A stretch of 56,494 nt of DNA from a virus: positions 1 to 56,494 of the IMG/VR virus record IMGVR_UViG_3300005613_000078; one strand, given 5' to 3'. Position numbers and translations under genes: made by a program. Shown here in pieces: positions 6,220 to 16,100 of the stretch. The notes under the pieces were generated by a model that saw nothing but the letters and a program-made list of their open reading frames with translations, ran no database searches and had not been told where the DNA came from. Within the stretch, counting starts at the first letter, position 1. Every line of letters begins with the position of its first letter.

Positions 6220-6244
6220 AAAGGGGGTTGACACCCTCTTTTTT
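6220..6244 (+). terminator. Probable intrinsic terminator overlapping a promoter
   Basis: AAAGGGGGT pairs with ACCCTCTTT (9 bp, one G-U pair) around a TGAC loop, and the U-tract continues after the stem. It would end the transcript of the glycosyltransferase-like gene. The -35 box of the next promoter lies across its loop and inner stem. Confidence 0.6.
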
Positions 6245-6256
6245 ATTGGATATACT
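6228..6256 (+). promoter_or_regulatory. Sigma-70-type promoter
   Basis: TTGACA (6228-6233), 17 bases, TATACT (6251-6256). The predicted start is near 6263, 17 bases before the ATG at 6280. It is a very strong match and overlaps the terminator of the preceding unit. Confidence 0.8.
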
Positions 6257-6279
6257 TACAAAGTAATTAATAAGGTCAC

Positions 6280-6426
6280 ATGGCAAAGGTAAGCAAGTCA
6301 CTAATGGGCAATCAGTTTATTGAAGCAACTCCCAAAAAAACCCGACAGGGTCAAGGGAAGCATACAAAGTATGCGTCATCCAGTAGAAACAATGCTAAGA
6401 AACCATATCGTGGCCAAGGACGTTGA
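6280..6426 (+). CDS. Conserved basic cyanophage protein, 48 aa
   Basis: A 48-aa, strongly basic protein starting MAKVSKSLMGNQFIE and ending KKPYRGQGR, rich in Lys, Arg, Gln and Gly and probably unstructured. I recall near-identical short proteins in many T4-like cyanophages. Such a composition fits binding of nucleic acid or ribosomes, but that is inference. It has its own strong promoter, and its stop overlaps the TTG start of the next gene. Confidence 0.75.
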   Translation: MAKVSKSLMGNQFIEATPKKTRQGQGKHTKYASSSRNNAKKPYRGQGR

Positions 6427-6797
6427 AGTTTAATACTTTATTGTACACCTACCTATCACCTAGTACAGTGTGTGATGGGGTGGGTGTTTTTTCTTTAGTT
6501 GATATACCTGCTGATACTGTTATCTTTAGTCCAAAATCCCGCGAAAAAATACGTTTCTCTGAAGTATCTGAAGAAGTGGGCAAAAAAATGCGAGAACTAA
6601 CGTATTGTGATGAAGATGGTTTTTGGGTTGATGATGATTTAGATCGTTTAGGTCCGCAGTATTATATCAATCATTCATTAAATCCAAATGTGTCCTATAA
6701 TAAGGATACTGGTTGTCTATATGCCACAAGGGATATTGATGCTAACGAAGAACTACTAGACTATTATTTTCCTGAAGAACGAGAATGGCCTACCTGA
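6423..6797 (+). CDS. SET-domain protein (lysine methyltransferase-like)
   Basis: A 124-aa protein that is essentially a bare SET domain. It has G-V-G-V-F with S-L-V-D-I-P near 19-29 (the GxG and ripple strand), N83-H-S-L-N-P-N89 matching the cofactor-binding NHxxxPN, and R103-D-I-D-A-N-E-E-L followed by D-Y-Y near 113-115 (the catalytic-Tyr region). No pre- or post-SET zinc clusters are seen. There is no ATG near the N-terminus, so I use the TTG overlapping the upstream stop (TTGA). It ends inside the start of the next gene. Known bacterial and viral SET proteins methylate protein lysines; the target here is unknown. Confidence 0.7.
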   Translation: MKFNTLLYTYLSPSTVCDGVGVFSLVDIPADTVIFSPKSREKIRFSEVSEEVGKKMRELTYCDEDGFWVDDDLDRLGPQYYINHSLNPNVSYNKDTGCLYATRDIDANEELLDYYFPEEREWPT

Positions 6798-7447
6798 ATC
6801 ATAGTTTACCTGATTGGTCTTGTTACATCCGTAATGAATTCCTTTTTAATCATAAGAAGGGTCATGGAGAAGTAACACGATGTGATGTGCATAGCGTTGC
6901 TAGTATAGAAAAAAGAACACCCCTGTTTGAAGCATTCCTAGAGAATGGTGTGAACTGGACTAGAAGACCACTACATGCGTTCTGCTGGCGTCCTGACGCG
7001 GAAATAGAACCATTAGAGGACACAATGTACTGGGACTGCTTTTCGCCTTATGTGGACGTACAGAGACGGCATAGATTGGCAGGATTGAAAGCAGAGTTGA
7101 TTCGTCCTGATGGTAAAAAGGCAGTTGGTAATTATATGTTTACCTTAGACTGGTCATGGGAGAATAAGGGAATGCCTGACTTGAACTATTCAGAAACACC
7201 TGAACATAAGTGTGCCCACTTGTTCAAGATGGAGAACGGCAACTATTATGCTTATCCAAACAATCGTATTATCTGGTATGATGATGCATGGACTTTTAAT
7301 CGTATTAAGAAAAATCCTGGATATGAAATTGATCTAACTGTTTATTCCGTTGAAGGGAGACGGACAATTGAAACCGGTGATGATTACATGTATGAAGTCA
7401 CACACCTAGATAATGATGATTCTATCGAAGTGATTAACTATGACTGA
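6785..7447 (+). CDS. Conserved cyanophage hypothetical protein, 220 aa
   Basis: A 220-aa Trp- and Tyr-rich protein starting MAYLNHSLPDWSCYIR. I see no catalytic motif, signal peptide or membrane span. The composition, with many Trp, His and Asp, fits a compact enzyme-like or binding domain. Its position just before gp25 is one I associate with a conserved unknown in cyanomyoviruses. It overlaps its neighbours at both ends (13 and 8 bases), so the three genes are probably translated together. Confidence 0.7.
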   Translation: MAYLNHSLPDWSCYIRNEFLFNHKKGHGEVTRCDVHSVASIEKRTPLFEAFLENGVNWTRRPLHAFCWRPDAEIEPLEDTMYWDCFSPYVDVQRRHRLAGLKAELIRPDGKKAVGNYMFTLDWSWENKGMPDLNYSETPEHKCAHLFKMENGNYYAYPNNRIIWYDDAWTFNRIKKNPGYEIDLTVYSVEGRRTIETGDDYMYEVTHLDNDDSIEVINYD

Positions 7448-7601
7448 TGATAACTTATTGAGGGAGATTGCTAACGACAATCAAACTCCTAAAAATAAGA
7501 AAAAAGTAAATAGCGATGGTTTATTTGAAACCACTGATTGCTCTGACCCTGATCATCAGTGTACTTGCGGACCACAGCAGGTAATAATTACCGAAGATTA
7601 G
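7440..7601 (+). CDS. Small Cys-containing hypothetical protein, 53 aa
   Basis: A 53-aa protein with a Lys-rich middle (TPKNKKKVNSDG) and the cluster CSDPDHQCTCG. The three Cys plus His could bind one metal ion, but the spacing matches no family I know. Its ATG overlaps the end of the preceding gene. The stop is four bases before the late promoter of gp25. Confidence 0.6.
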   Translation: MTDDNLLREIANDNQTPKNKKKVNSDGLFETTDCSDPDHQCTCGPQQVIITED

Positions 7602-7605
7602 TGTT

Positions 7606-7612
7606 CTAAATA
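7606..7612 (+). promoter_or_regulatory. Late promoter, CTAAATA
   Basis: CTAAATA lies 22 bases before the gp25 start. It is a variant of the T4 late promoter TATAAATA read by RNA polymerase with gp55. The same sequence recurs before several structural genes of the window. Confidence 0.6.
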
Positions 7613-7633
7613 AGGTAGAATTCTTGTATTAGT

Positions 7634-8035
7634 TTGCCAGTCCAAAGGAAATCTAAAGGTTTCAAAGATATTAGCGCATCATTCAAGATCAATCCAGTCA
7701 ATCAAGACTTGATTGGTCTTGTAAATTTTAATGCGATTGCTCGTTCGGTTCGTAATTTGATTCTTACACAACCTGGCGAAAGACCTTTTAATCCTTCCCT
7801 TGGTTCTGGCGTTAATGCGTTATTGTTTAATAACTTGGATCGTTTAACTGCCAGTAGTATTAAAAGCGAAATTGAAAATACAATTGAAAATTTTGAACCC
7901 AGAGTGGAATTGAATGAAGTTACAGTTGAAGCTAACGCTTCAAAGCATAAGTTTGATGTAAAGATTCAATATTATATTATTGGTATTCCGGCAGACTTAC
8001 AAGAAGTATCACTTGCATTAGTTCCTACTAGGTAA
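7634..8035 (+). CDS. 25: Baseplate wedge protein gp25
   Basis: A 133-aa protein, almost exactly the length of T4 gp25 (132 aa). It has the family pattern of an N-terminal F-K-D-I-S segment, the central L-I-L-T-Q-P-G-E-R-P-F-N-P motif typical of gp25/lysozyme-like wedge proteins, and a C-terminal beta unit. It belongs to the inner baseplate wedge that starts sheath assembly. The only start consistent with the frame is the TTG at 7634; an in-frame TAG at 7616 blocks extension upstream. Gene 6 follows one base after its stop. Confidence 0.9.
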   Translation: MPVQRKSKGFKDISASFKINPVNQDLIGLVNFNAIARSVRNLILTQPGERPFNPSLGSGVNALLFNNLDRLTASSIKSEIENTIENFEPRVELNEVTVEANASKHKFDVKIQYYIIGIPADLQEVSLALVPTR

Positions 8036-8036
8036 A

Positions 8037-10169
8037 ATGCCGTTAGTTAATTTCAGCAATTTAGATTTCGATCAGATCAAAACGTCCATCAAGGACTATC
8101 TTCGTGCGAATTCTAATTTCACCGATTATGATTTTGAAGGGTCTAACCTTTCTACAATTATTGACACATTAGCGTATAACACTTATATCACTTCATACAA
8201 CGCCAACATGGTGACTAATGAAGTGTTTATTGACAGTGCGACGTTAAGAGAAAACGCCGTGTCATTAGCGAGAAATATTGGATATATGCCACGCTCTAGA
8301 AGAGCAGCAAGAATGGTTATATCCTTTCAGGTGTCTAACTTAAGTAATATAGCATCTCTAACATTAAACAAAGGATTGGTAGCAGTCACAAGACAACGTT
8401 TTGGTAATGCTGACTTTGTATTTTCTATTCCTGAAGATATTACCGTTGCTGTAAGTCAAAGTGGTATCGCTGAATTCAATGATATCATGATCTATGAAGG
8501 AACATATTTAACACAGACATATAATATTTCTTCAAGAGATCCAAATCAGAGATTTATACTACCCAACACTGGAGTAGATACCACTACAATAAGCACAATA
8601 GTAAGAGAGTCCTCAACGTCAACAGTAACGAATAAGTTTAATCTTTATGATAGTTTAGTAGATATTGGACCTGAGGCAAAGATTTATTTTATACAAGAAA
8701 TAGACGGGGAAAGATATGAACTATTATTTGGTGATGGAATTATTGGTAAAAAATTAGAAGAACCTAATCAGGTCAATATTAGTTACATTGTAAGTAATGG
8801 ACAATTTGGAAATAATGTATCTTTCTTGTCCTTTGCTGGTTCATTGACCGCAAACAATGGTGATGCTGTTACAACTGGCATCTCACAAATTTCTATTGAT
8901 GGACCATCAACTGGTGGCGCACCAATTGAAAGTGTAGAATCCATTAAAAAATATGGACCACAGATTTATGCTTCACAAAATAGAGCGGTGACTGCTGCTG
9001 ATTATGAAGCACTAATTCCTAAACTTTATCCCGAAGCAGAATCAGTATCGGCATATGGCGGTGAAGAATTAACGCCACCACAATATGGTAAAGTATTTGT
9101 TAGTATAAAACCCATTAACGGAGTATTTCTTTCTAATTGTTTGAAAGATAATTTAAATGCAGCATTAGCAAAATATAAAGTAGCAGGTATTAAAATTGAT
9201 TTGATTGATTTAGGATATCTTTATATTGAAGCAAACTCCAATGTGTATTATAACAGTAATTTAACTCCTTCACCAGATGCTGTGAAAACAAAAGCATTGG
9301 ATGCAATTGAAAAATATGCAAATTCAACTGAACTTAATAAATTTGGTGCTAGATTTAAGTACAGCAAATATCAATGTGTTATTGATAAATCAGACCCATC
9401 CATCACATCAAATATAACCACAATCGACATTAGAAGAGACCTAGAACCTAAAATTAGTTCATTTGCTGAGTATGAACTTTGTTATGGAAATAGATTTAGA
9501 ATTAAAAATCATTGCCGTAGTATATCTGAAAACGCTAAAAATGGATTTAATATTAAATCATCAGGATTTAAGGTAAGTGGAATTGCTGATACTGTTTACA
9601 TAGGAGACTATCCAAACGCTAATCAAATAACTGGAGAACTTTTTCTTTTTAAACTTAATTCACCCCGCAACCCAGTCATAGTAAAAAGAAACATTGGTGT
9701 TGTAGATTATGTAAAAGGAGAAATTATGATCAGTCCAATTAAGATTATTTCTACAGAAGTATCCAAAGGTAACACACCAATAATTGAAATATCTGCTGTA
9801 CCTTTTTCAAATGATGTCATTGGTCTTCAGGACCTTTATCTTCAATTAGATATGAATTATACTGTGGTAAATACTATTATAGATCAGATTGATTCTGGCA
9901 ATGATGTATCAGGAACAAACTTCATTGTATCACCAAGTTATGGTGGAAGTGAATTAGTTCGTGGTGTTCCAATCTTGGGAACTCAAAGTGGTGGTTTATC
10001 ATCAGAAACAACTGAACAACAAATGAGTCCCACAGTGCTTGAAGGATCCACTCTCCCTGTGATGCAACAAAACTCTAACACAGGGACATCGGTTGTCACA
10101 CCTGCAAGACCTTCTACATCTTATACACCACCCTCATCTTCATCTTCCGGTTCTTCTAGCGGTTACTAA
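8037..10169 (+). CDS. 6: Baseplate wedge protein gp6
   Basis: A 710-aa protein; T4 gp6 is about 660 aa. The opening (LVNFSNLDFDQIKTSIKDYL, then DYDFEGSNLSTIIDTLAYN) is typical of gp6/gpJ-type wedge proteins. In T4, gp6 forms the dimer that joins wedges into the ring of the baseplate. The last 60 residues are a low-complexity Ser/Thr/Pro tail (SYTPPSSSSSGSSSG), probably a flexible end. It sits between gp25 and the gp7-like giant, as in T4. Confidence 0.9.
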   Translation: MPLVNFSNLDFDQIKTSIKDYLRANSNFTDYDFEGSNLSTIIDTLAYNTYITSYNANMVTNEVFIDSATLRENAVSLARNIGYMPRSRRAARMVISFQVSNLSNIASLTLNKGLVAVTRQRFGNADFVFSIPEDITVAVSQSGIAEFNDIMIYEGTYLTQTYNISSRDPNQRFILPNTGVDTTTISTIVRESSTSTVTNKFNLYDSLVDIGPEAKIYFIQEIDGERYELLFGDGIIGKKLEEPNQVNISYIVSNGQFGNNVSFLSFAGSLTANNGDAVTTGISQISIDGPSTGGAPIESVESIKKYGPQIYASQNRAVTAADYEALIPKLYPEAESVSAYGGEELTPPQYGKVFVSIKPINGVFLSNCLKDNLNAALAKYKVAGIKIDLIDLGYLYIEANSNVYYNSNLTPSPDAVKTKALDAIEKYANSTELNKFGARFKYSKYQCVIDKSDPSITSNITTIDIRRDLEPKISSFAEYELCYGNRFRIKNHCRSISENAKNGFNIKSSGFKVSGIADTVYIGDYPNANQITGELFLFKLNSPRNPVIVKRNIGVVDYVKGEIMISPIKIISTEVSKGNTPIIEISAVPFSNDVIGLQDLYLQLDMNYTVVNTIIDQIDSGNDVSGTNFIVSPSYGGSELVRGVPILGTQSGGLSSETTEQQMSPTVLEGSTLPVMQQNSNTGTSVVTPARPSTSYTPPSSSSSGSSSGY

Positions 10170-10175
10170 TATAAA

Positions 10176-13100
10176 ATGGCAATAGATAGAGTAAAAATTC
10201 AGGACATTCTTGCTTCTCAGGTTCCCGAGTATGTCAAGGATGATTTTCCTCTTCTGGTAGAATTTTTAGAGCAATATTATATCTCACAAGAAACAAAGGG
10301 AGGAACATTTGATCTGATTCAAAATCTAGATCAATATGTAAAAGTTGATCAATTATATAATCTAAAAACAGATACGATTCTAAATTCAGACATTAGTTCT
10401 ATAGACACCACGATTGTAACTGATGTTAATAGTAACTTTACTGAGGGATTTGCAAAAGAAAATGGTTTAATCAAAATTGATAATGAAATTATTGCATATG
10501 GATATAAGACAGAAACAACCTTTGAGGACTGTGTAAGAGGTTTCAGCGGCATTTCAAGTTATGTTGGGACTAATTCATCAGACGAGTTAGTATTTGATGA
10601 AACAATAGCATCCTCCCATAAAAAAGGTTCTTCAATTCAAAATTTAAACGTACTTTTTCTTCAAGAGTTTTTTGCAAAACTTAAGCGTCAAGTGCTGCCA
10701 GGTTTTCAAGATAGAAAACTTTTTGATAATTTAGATCAAAGAAACTTTATTTTTGGTGCTAGTTCTTTTTATCAATCAAAAGGAACTGATGCCTCTGTTG
10801 AAATTCTTTTTAGAGCACTTTATGGAAAAGAAGCAGAAGTAATCAGACCCAGTGAATTTTTAATTAGGCCATCCGATGCTGATTATAGAATAACTAAAGA
10901 CTTTGTTGTAAAATCATATATTGGTGACCCTTTAGATTTAAAAGGACGCACCCTCTATCAACCAATCATTAGTGCAAATGGTTCTATAGTGGGTATCAAT
11001 ACTATTACAGGTGAAATTGATAATAATACAATCATTAGAGGGTCTGTTTGTGACATTGAAAGATTGCCTTTTGATGAGGGGCAATATTATCAAGTTTCAA
11101 TTGATATTGGATATGATAGGGATACTGACGTAGAAGGAAGTATCCGTGGACTTTATCAATCAAATCCCAAAACACAAATCGTTAATACCGTAGGTGCAGG
11201 TTCTAGTATTATAGATGTTGATTCAACTATTGGATTTCCAGATAAGGGATCTTTATTTACTTCTGATATTGATAATAATGTTATCAAAATTAATTATGGT
11301 TCAAAAACAATAAATCAATTTAATGAGATATCAACGTCCGATATAACAGGTGAAATAGCAGAAGGTTCAAACTTAAATTATAATAATACTTGTTTTGCTT
11401 TTAAAGGTGATGATAAGATAGAAGTAATAATGACTTCTACTTTAACTAACCTTTTATTAAAAGAACAAACTAAGAATTTAAATGTTGGTGATACTATTAA
11501 TGTAAAGTCTATTGGTCTTCCTGCCACTTATAAAAAAGCAACAAACTGGTTTTATAATATAAAAACTAAATTTCAGTCAAAAGAAATAACTGAAATAGAC
11601 AGAACAGAGTCAATTTATAGATTTCAATTATTCAATAGACACTTTTTTAAAATTGGATATGCGATAAGAGTATCAGGTTCTGATGGTGTGATTAGAACTG
11701 GTAATGTAACTTCTGTAAACTCAGATTTTTCATTTACTGTAAAACTGAGCACTTCTTTAAGTGATCTTCAACTATCACTGAATTATACTGTCACTAATTT
11801 ATTATCGAAAAGTGATTCCTCAGATTACACTCAATTAAGAAATTATACAACTAATGTTCAGAATATCTACACTAAGTTCAACAAAGATATTTTAGTAGCA
11901 TCTAACTCTATACCAACATATCTTCAGACACCCCTCAATCCTTACGATAAAAAAATTACTTTTTCGGGATCTGCTTCAAGTGATGGTACAATCATCATTA
12001 CCCCAACCACAGAACATGGATTCTTTACAGGTGATTCTGTATTTTATAAAGGAAGTATCACAACTACAACCACAACGACTCCAGACGGTAATCAAATCAT
12101 CACCGAAGTAACTAATAAGTTCACTAATATGGATGAACTTGTTTATTTTGTTAAAAGGATAGATTCGACTAGTATAAAACTTGCAAGAAGCAAATCAGAT
12201 CTCTTTGATAATAAATTTATAGTTCCATCTGGAACTGCTATTAATAATCAATTAATTTACTTTGATTTCTATCAAAAGAGCGTAAACCAGCAAACATTAT
12301 ACAGAGAATTTGTAGAACCCAACAACAAATCTGGAACTTTTAATACGACACCAGGATATGTTGGTATGCTTATCAATGGTGTTGAAATTCTGAACTTTAA
12401 ATCACCAAAAAGTGTATATTATGGTAATATCAATGAAGTTGAAATTGTTGATCAAGGATATGGATATGATGTAATCAATCCACCTCTTTTGAATATCACT
12501 GACATACTCGGTGTAGGTGCTACAGGCACATGCTCTGTTGATGGTTCATTAGAAAGAATTGATCTTAAAGATACTGGTTATGATTATGTTGATACCCCCA
12601 TTGTAAGAATAACTGGAGGTTTTCCAGAGGAAGATGCCTCTGCGAAAATAAACTTATCGTCTATTAACCATAGTGTAGTTTTTAATGCTGGTGCGGCAAG
12701 TACAAATGTAAAACTTAATCCAAATAATACGATTGGATTCGGCACCTTTCATAAATTTAGAGATTTTGAAAGAGTAGTATATAACACTTATGGTTCAACA
12801 TCTGTCACAGGAATATCGACCAACTCATTATACTATGTCAAGGTAGTTGATGCCTTCACTATTAATCTTCATAAAAGTGAATCTGATGCCATATCAGGAA
12901 TTAATACAATTAGTCTTACTGCATATGGAAATGACACCCATTCAATAGATGCACATGAAAGAAAGAAAATCGTTACGAATATTATTGTAACAAATCCAGG
13001 AAAAGGATATAAGAACAATGAAAGAAATATCAATCCAATAGGTGTTGTTACTTCACTGAACACTATTAATATTCTGAATCATAATTACAATGAAAAAGAT

Positions 13101-16100
13101 ATTATTAGATACACACCGGGCACTAGTCCGATAAGTGGTATTAATTCAAATACTGATTATTTTGTAAAAGTTGATGATAAAGACTCAATAAGATTATTTG
13201 AAATAGGTGTAGGGGGAACTGATAGAAACTATTACTATGATAATGATATTGAAGTTAGTATTGCTTCTACAGGTAATGGTTCATTGAATTATGAAAGGAT
13301 CAATGTTTCGGTTGAAGGAACAATTGGAGTCAATTCTCTTACTGATCAAGATTTTACTTGTAAAGTTATTCCAGTATTCAGAGGTTCAATTACCTCAACA
13401 AACATAACAAGCAAAGGTGTTGGATATGGTGCATCAACAATTTTAAATTTTGATAGACAACCCGATATTACATTTGATAGTGGAAGTAATGCTCAACTTT
13501 TCCCTGTCGTATCTAATGGAAAAATCATTGATGTAATAGTTCAAAATTCTGGAACAGGATACAACTCCCCACCAGATTTAGAAATCGTTGGTGTTGGAAG
13601 TTTTGCTAAATTAACACCCATTATTCATAATGGATCAATTGTAACGGTTAATATCATATCTGGTGGTATAGGATACAATCAAGGCGATATACAATTAAAA
13701 GTCAAACCATCTGGTCTTGATGCTACTGCAGTGGCAAAAATTCAAGAATGGAATGTAGATATTTTTACCAATGATTTTGAAAACATTGATAGTGATGATG
13801 GGTTTTTAGATGATAATATTTCTTCCACCAATCTTCAATATGGACACGTTTATGCTCCAAGAAAACTTAGAGAATCCATATATGCGATTGATTTTCAAGG
13901 AAATACACTTTACGGGGAACCTGACCTAAAAGTAGAAAATGGCATAGAAATTGATTCATTGCAGCACTCACCAATAATCGGTTGGGCATATGATGGTAAT
14001 CCAATTTATGGTCCGTATGGTTATTCTAATGGAACTGGAGGTGCAATTAAACAAATGCGCCCTGGTTACGAATTAGTAACAAATCAATCACAAAGACCAC
14101 CATTTTCTAGTTTTAAAGAAGGTTTCTTTGTTGAAGATTATGTTTTTAAAGGAACAGGCGATCTTGATGAAAATAATGGAAGAATTTGCGTAACACCAGA
14201 TTTCCCAGATGGTGTTTATGCTTACTTTGCTACTTTCAATCTTTCTGTCGATACAAGTGGAACTTTTGACAAGTATAAAAGACCTCAATTTCCATATTTG
14301 ATTGGTCCAACATTTAAATCTGAACCAAATCCTTTTAACTTTAAAAAAACCTCCAATCAAACTGAATATGATATAGAAAAAAATGATTGGTTAAGAAACA
14401 CATATTTTTATTATATTAACAATCAATATGCAGAATATGATTATATCTTCAATTCAGATAAGATAAAGGCACAATATTTAAAAATTACTGGTGCCTCTTC
14501 CGGTGTGATTAATACCGTTGGTATTGTGACTGGTGGTACACAATATCGTGTTAATGACAGAGTATTCTTTGACAATAAAGGAACAGGCGGAATAAATGCT
14601 AGAGCGTCTGTATCTAGAGTTGATGGTAAAAAAGTCAACACGGTAAGTATAGCGACTACCACAGTAAACAATTTTGAATTTGTTCCGTTTGGTTCTAGAT
14701 CAAGATTTATTGGAATTTCTTCAACACCACATAAGTTTAACAACGGTGAATTTATCACTATTGATGGTTTATCTCAATATTATAGCAATTTAGACGGAAC
14801 TTATCGTATTGGTGTAAGCACAAGCAATTTTGTGTTGACTGAAGCAGTAGGGGCAGCATCAACCACAGGAATCAATACTTTCATTTCTGTTTCAGGTAAT
14901 CTTCAATACCCCAGATTAGTTGTTAATGATATCCTAAAAATAGGAAATGAAAAAGTAAAAGTTCTTAACATAGAACCAAATAGAATTCGTGTGTCTAGAA
15001 AGCAAGAGGACACTGTATCATCAGCACACACATCTACAACACCCATCACCTCTGATCCTAACAAATTAACTGTTGAGGTAGGATCTGCTAAAACTACAAA
15101 AATATTAACTTTTAACAGAGAACTTTATTTTATTCCATCTGAGTCTGTTGGTATTGGAACTTCTATTGGTGTTGGTATTGGAAACACTCTTTCAATAACA
15201 AATCCAGGCGCTGGTGTTTCTGAAATTTTTGTTGGACCAAGACAGATTTATTTCCCTGGACATGGATTACGTCTTAATGATAAGTTAAGATATAACTTGA
15301 ATGGTGGTTCATCAATCAACTACTGGAACGGAATTGCTGGGGTGGCAAACACAAACCTAACTGGCATTACAACACTTTATGCTGTTCCATTTAATGAAAC
15401 TTTTATTGGTGTAAGTTCAAATCTAGTTGGACTTGGCACTACAGGAAAATATATTGGTATTAATACGAACACTGGTTTACTTTACTTTACTGGTATTGGA
15501 ACTGGAGACAATCATAGCTTTAAAACGGACTTGACAAATGTCATAACTGCTAATGTATCGAGAAATACCGTAACTGTTGCTACAGATGAAACACATGGTC
15601 TTACTTATCTTGATAATATTAATTTTGATCTTAAACCAAAAAGAGAAATCACTATTGATGTTAGATATGACGATTTTAATAGAAGAATTATTTTTAATCC
15701 AAAAAATTTCACTGCAGGGGATATCAATCTAAGTCAAAATACTATATCATTTTCAGATCATAACTTTAGAACTGGTGATAGAGTTATTCATACTTCATCA
15801 TCTCCCTCTGGAGGATTAGATAATGAAGGAATGTATTTTGTTTATCTTTATAAGAAAAATGAAATCAAACTCGTTAATAATAAATCTGATTTAAATCTCA
15901 TTGAACCAACATTTGTTAATATTACTTCTGCTTCTAATGGAACCCTATCAAGAATTAATCCATTCATTGAAGTTAGTAGAAAGAATACTTTGAAATTTGA
16001 TTTATCTGATCAATCGCTCTCTTTTATTTCAAACGGAATTAGATATTCTGCTTTTGACATGAAAGTCTTTAGTGATATAGAATTTAATAATAGATTTTTA

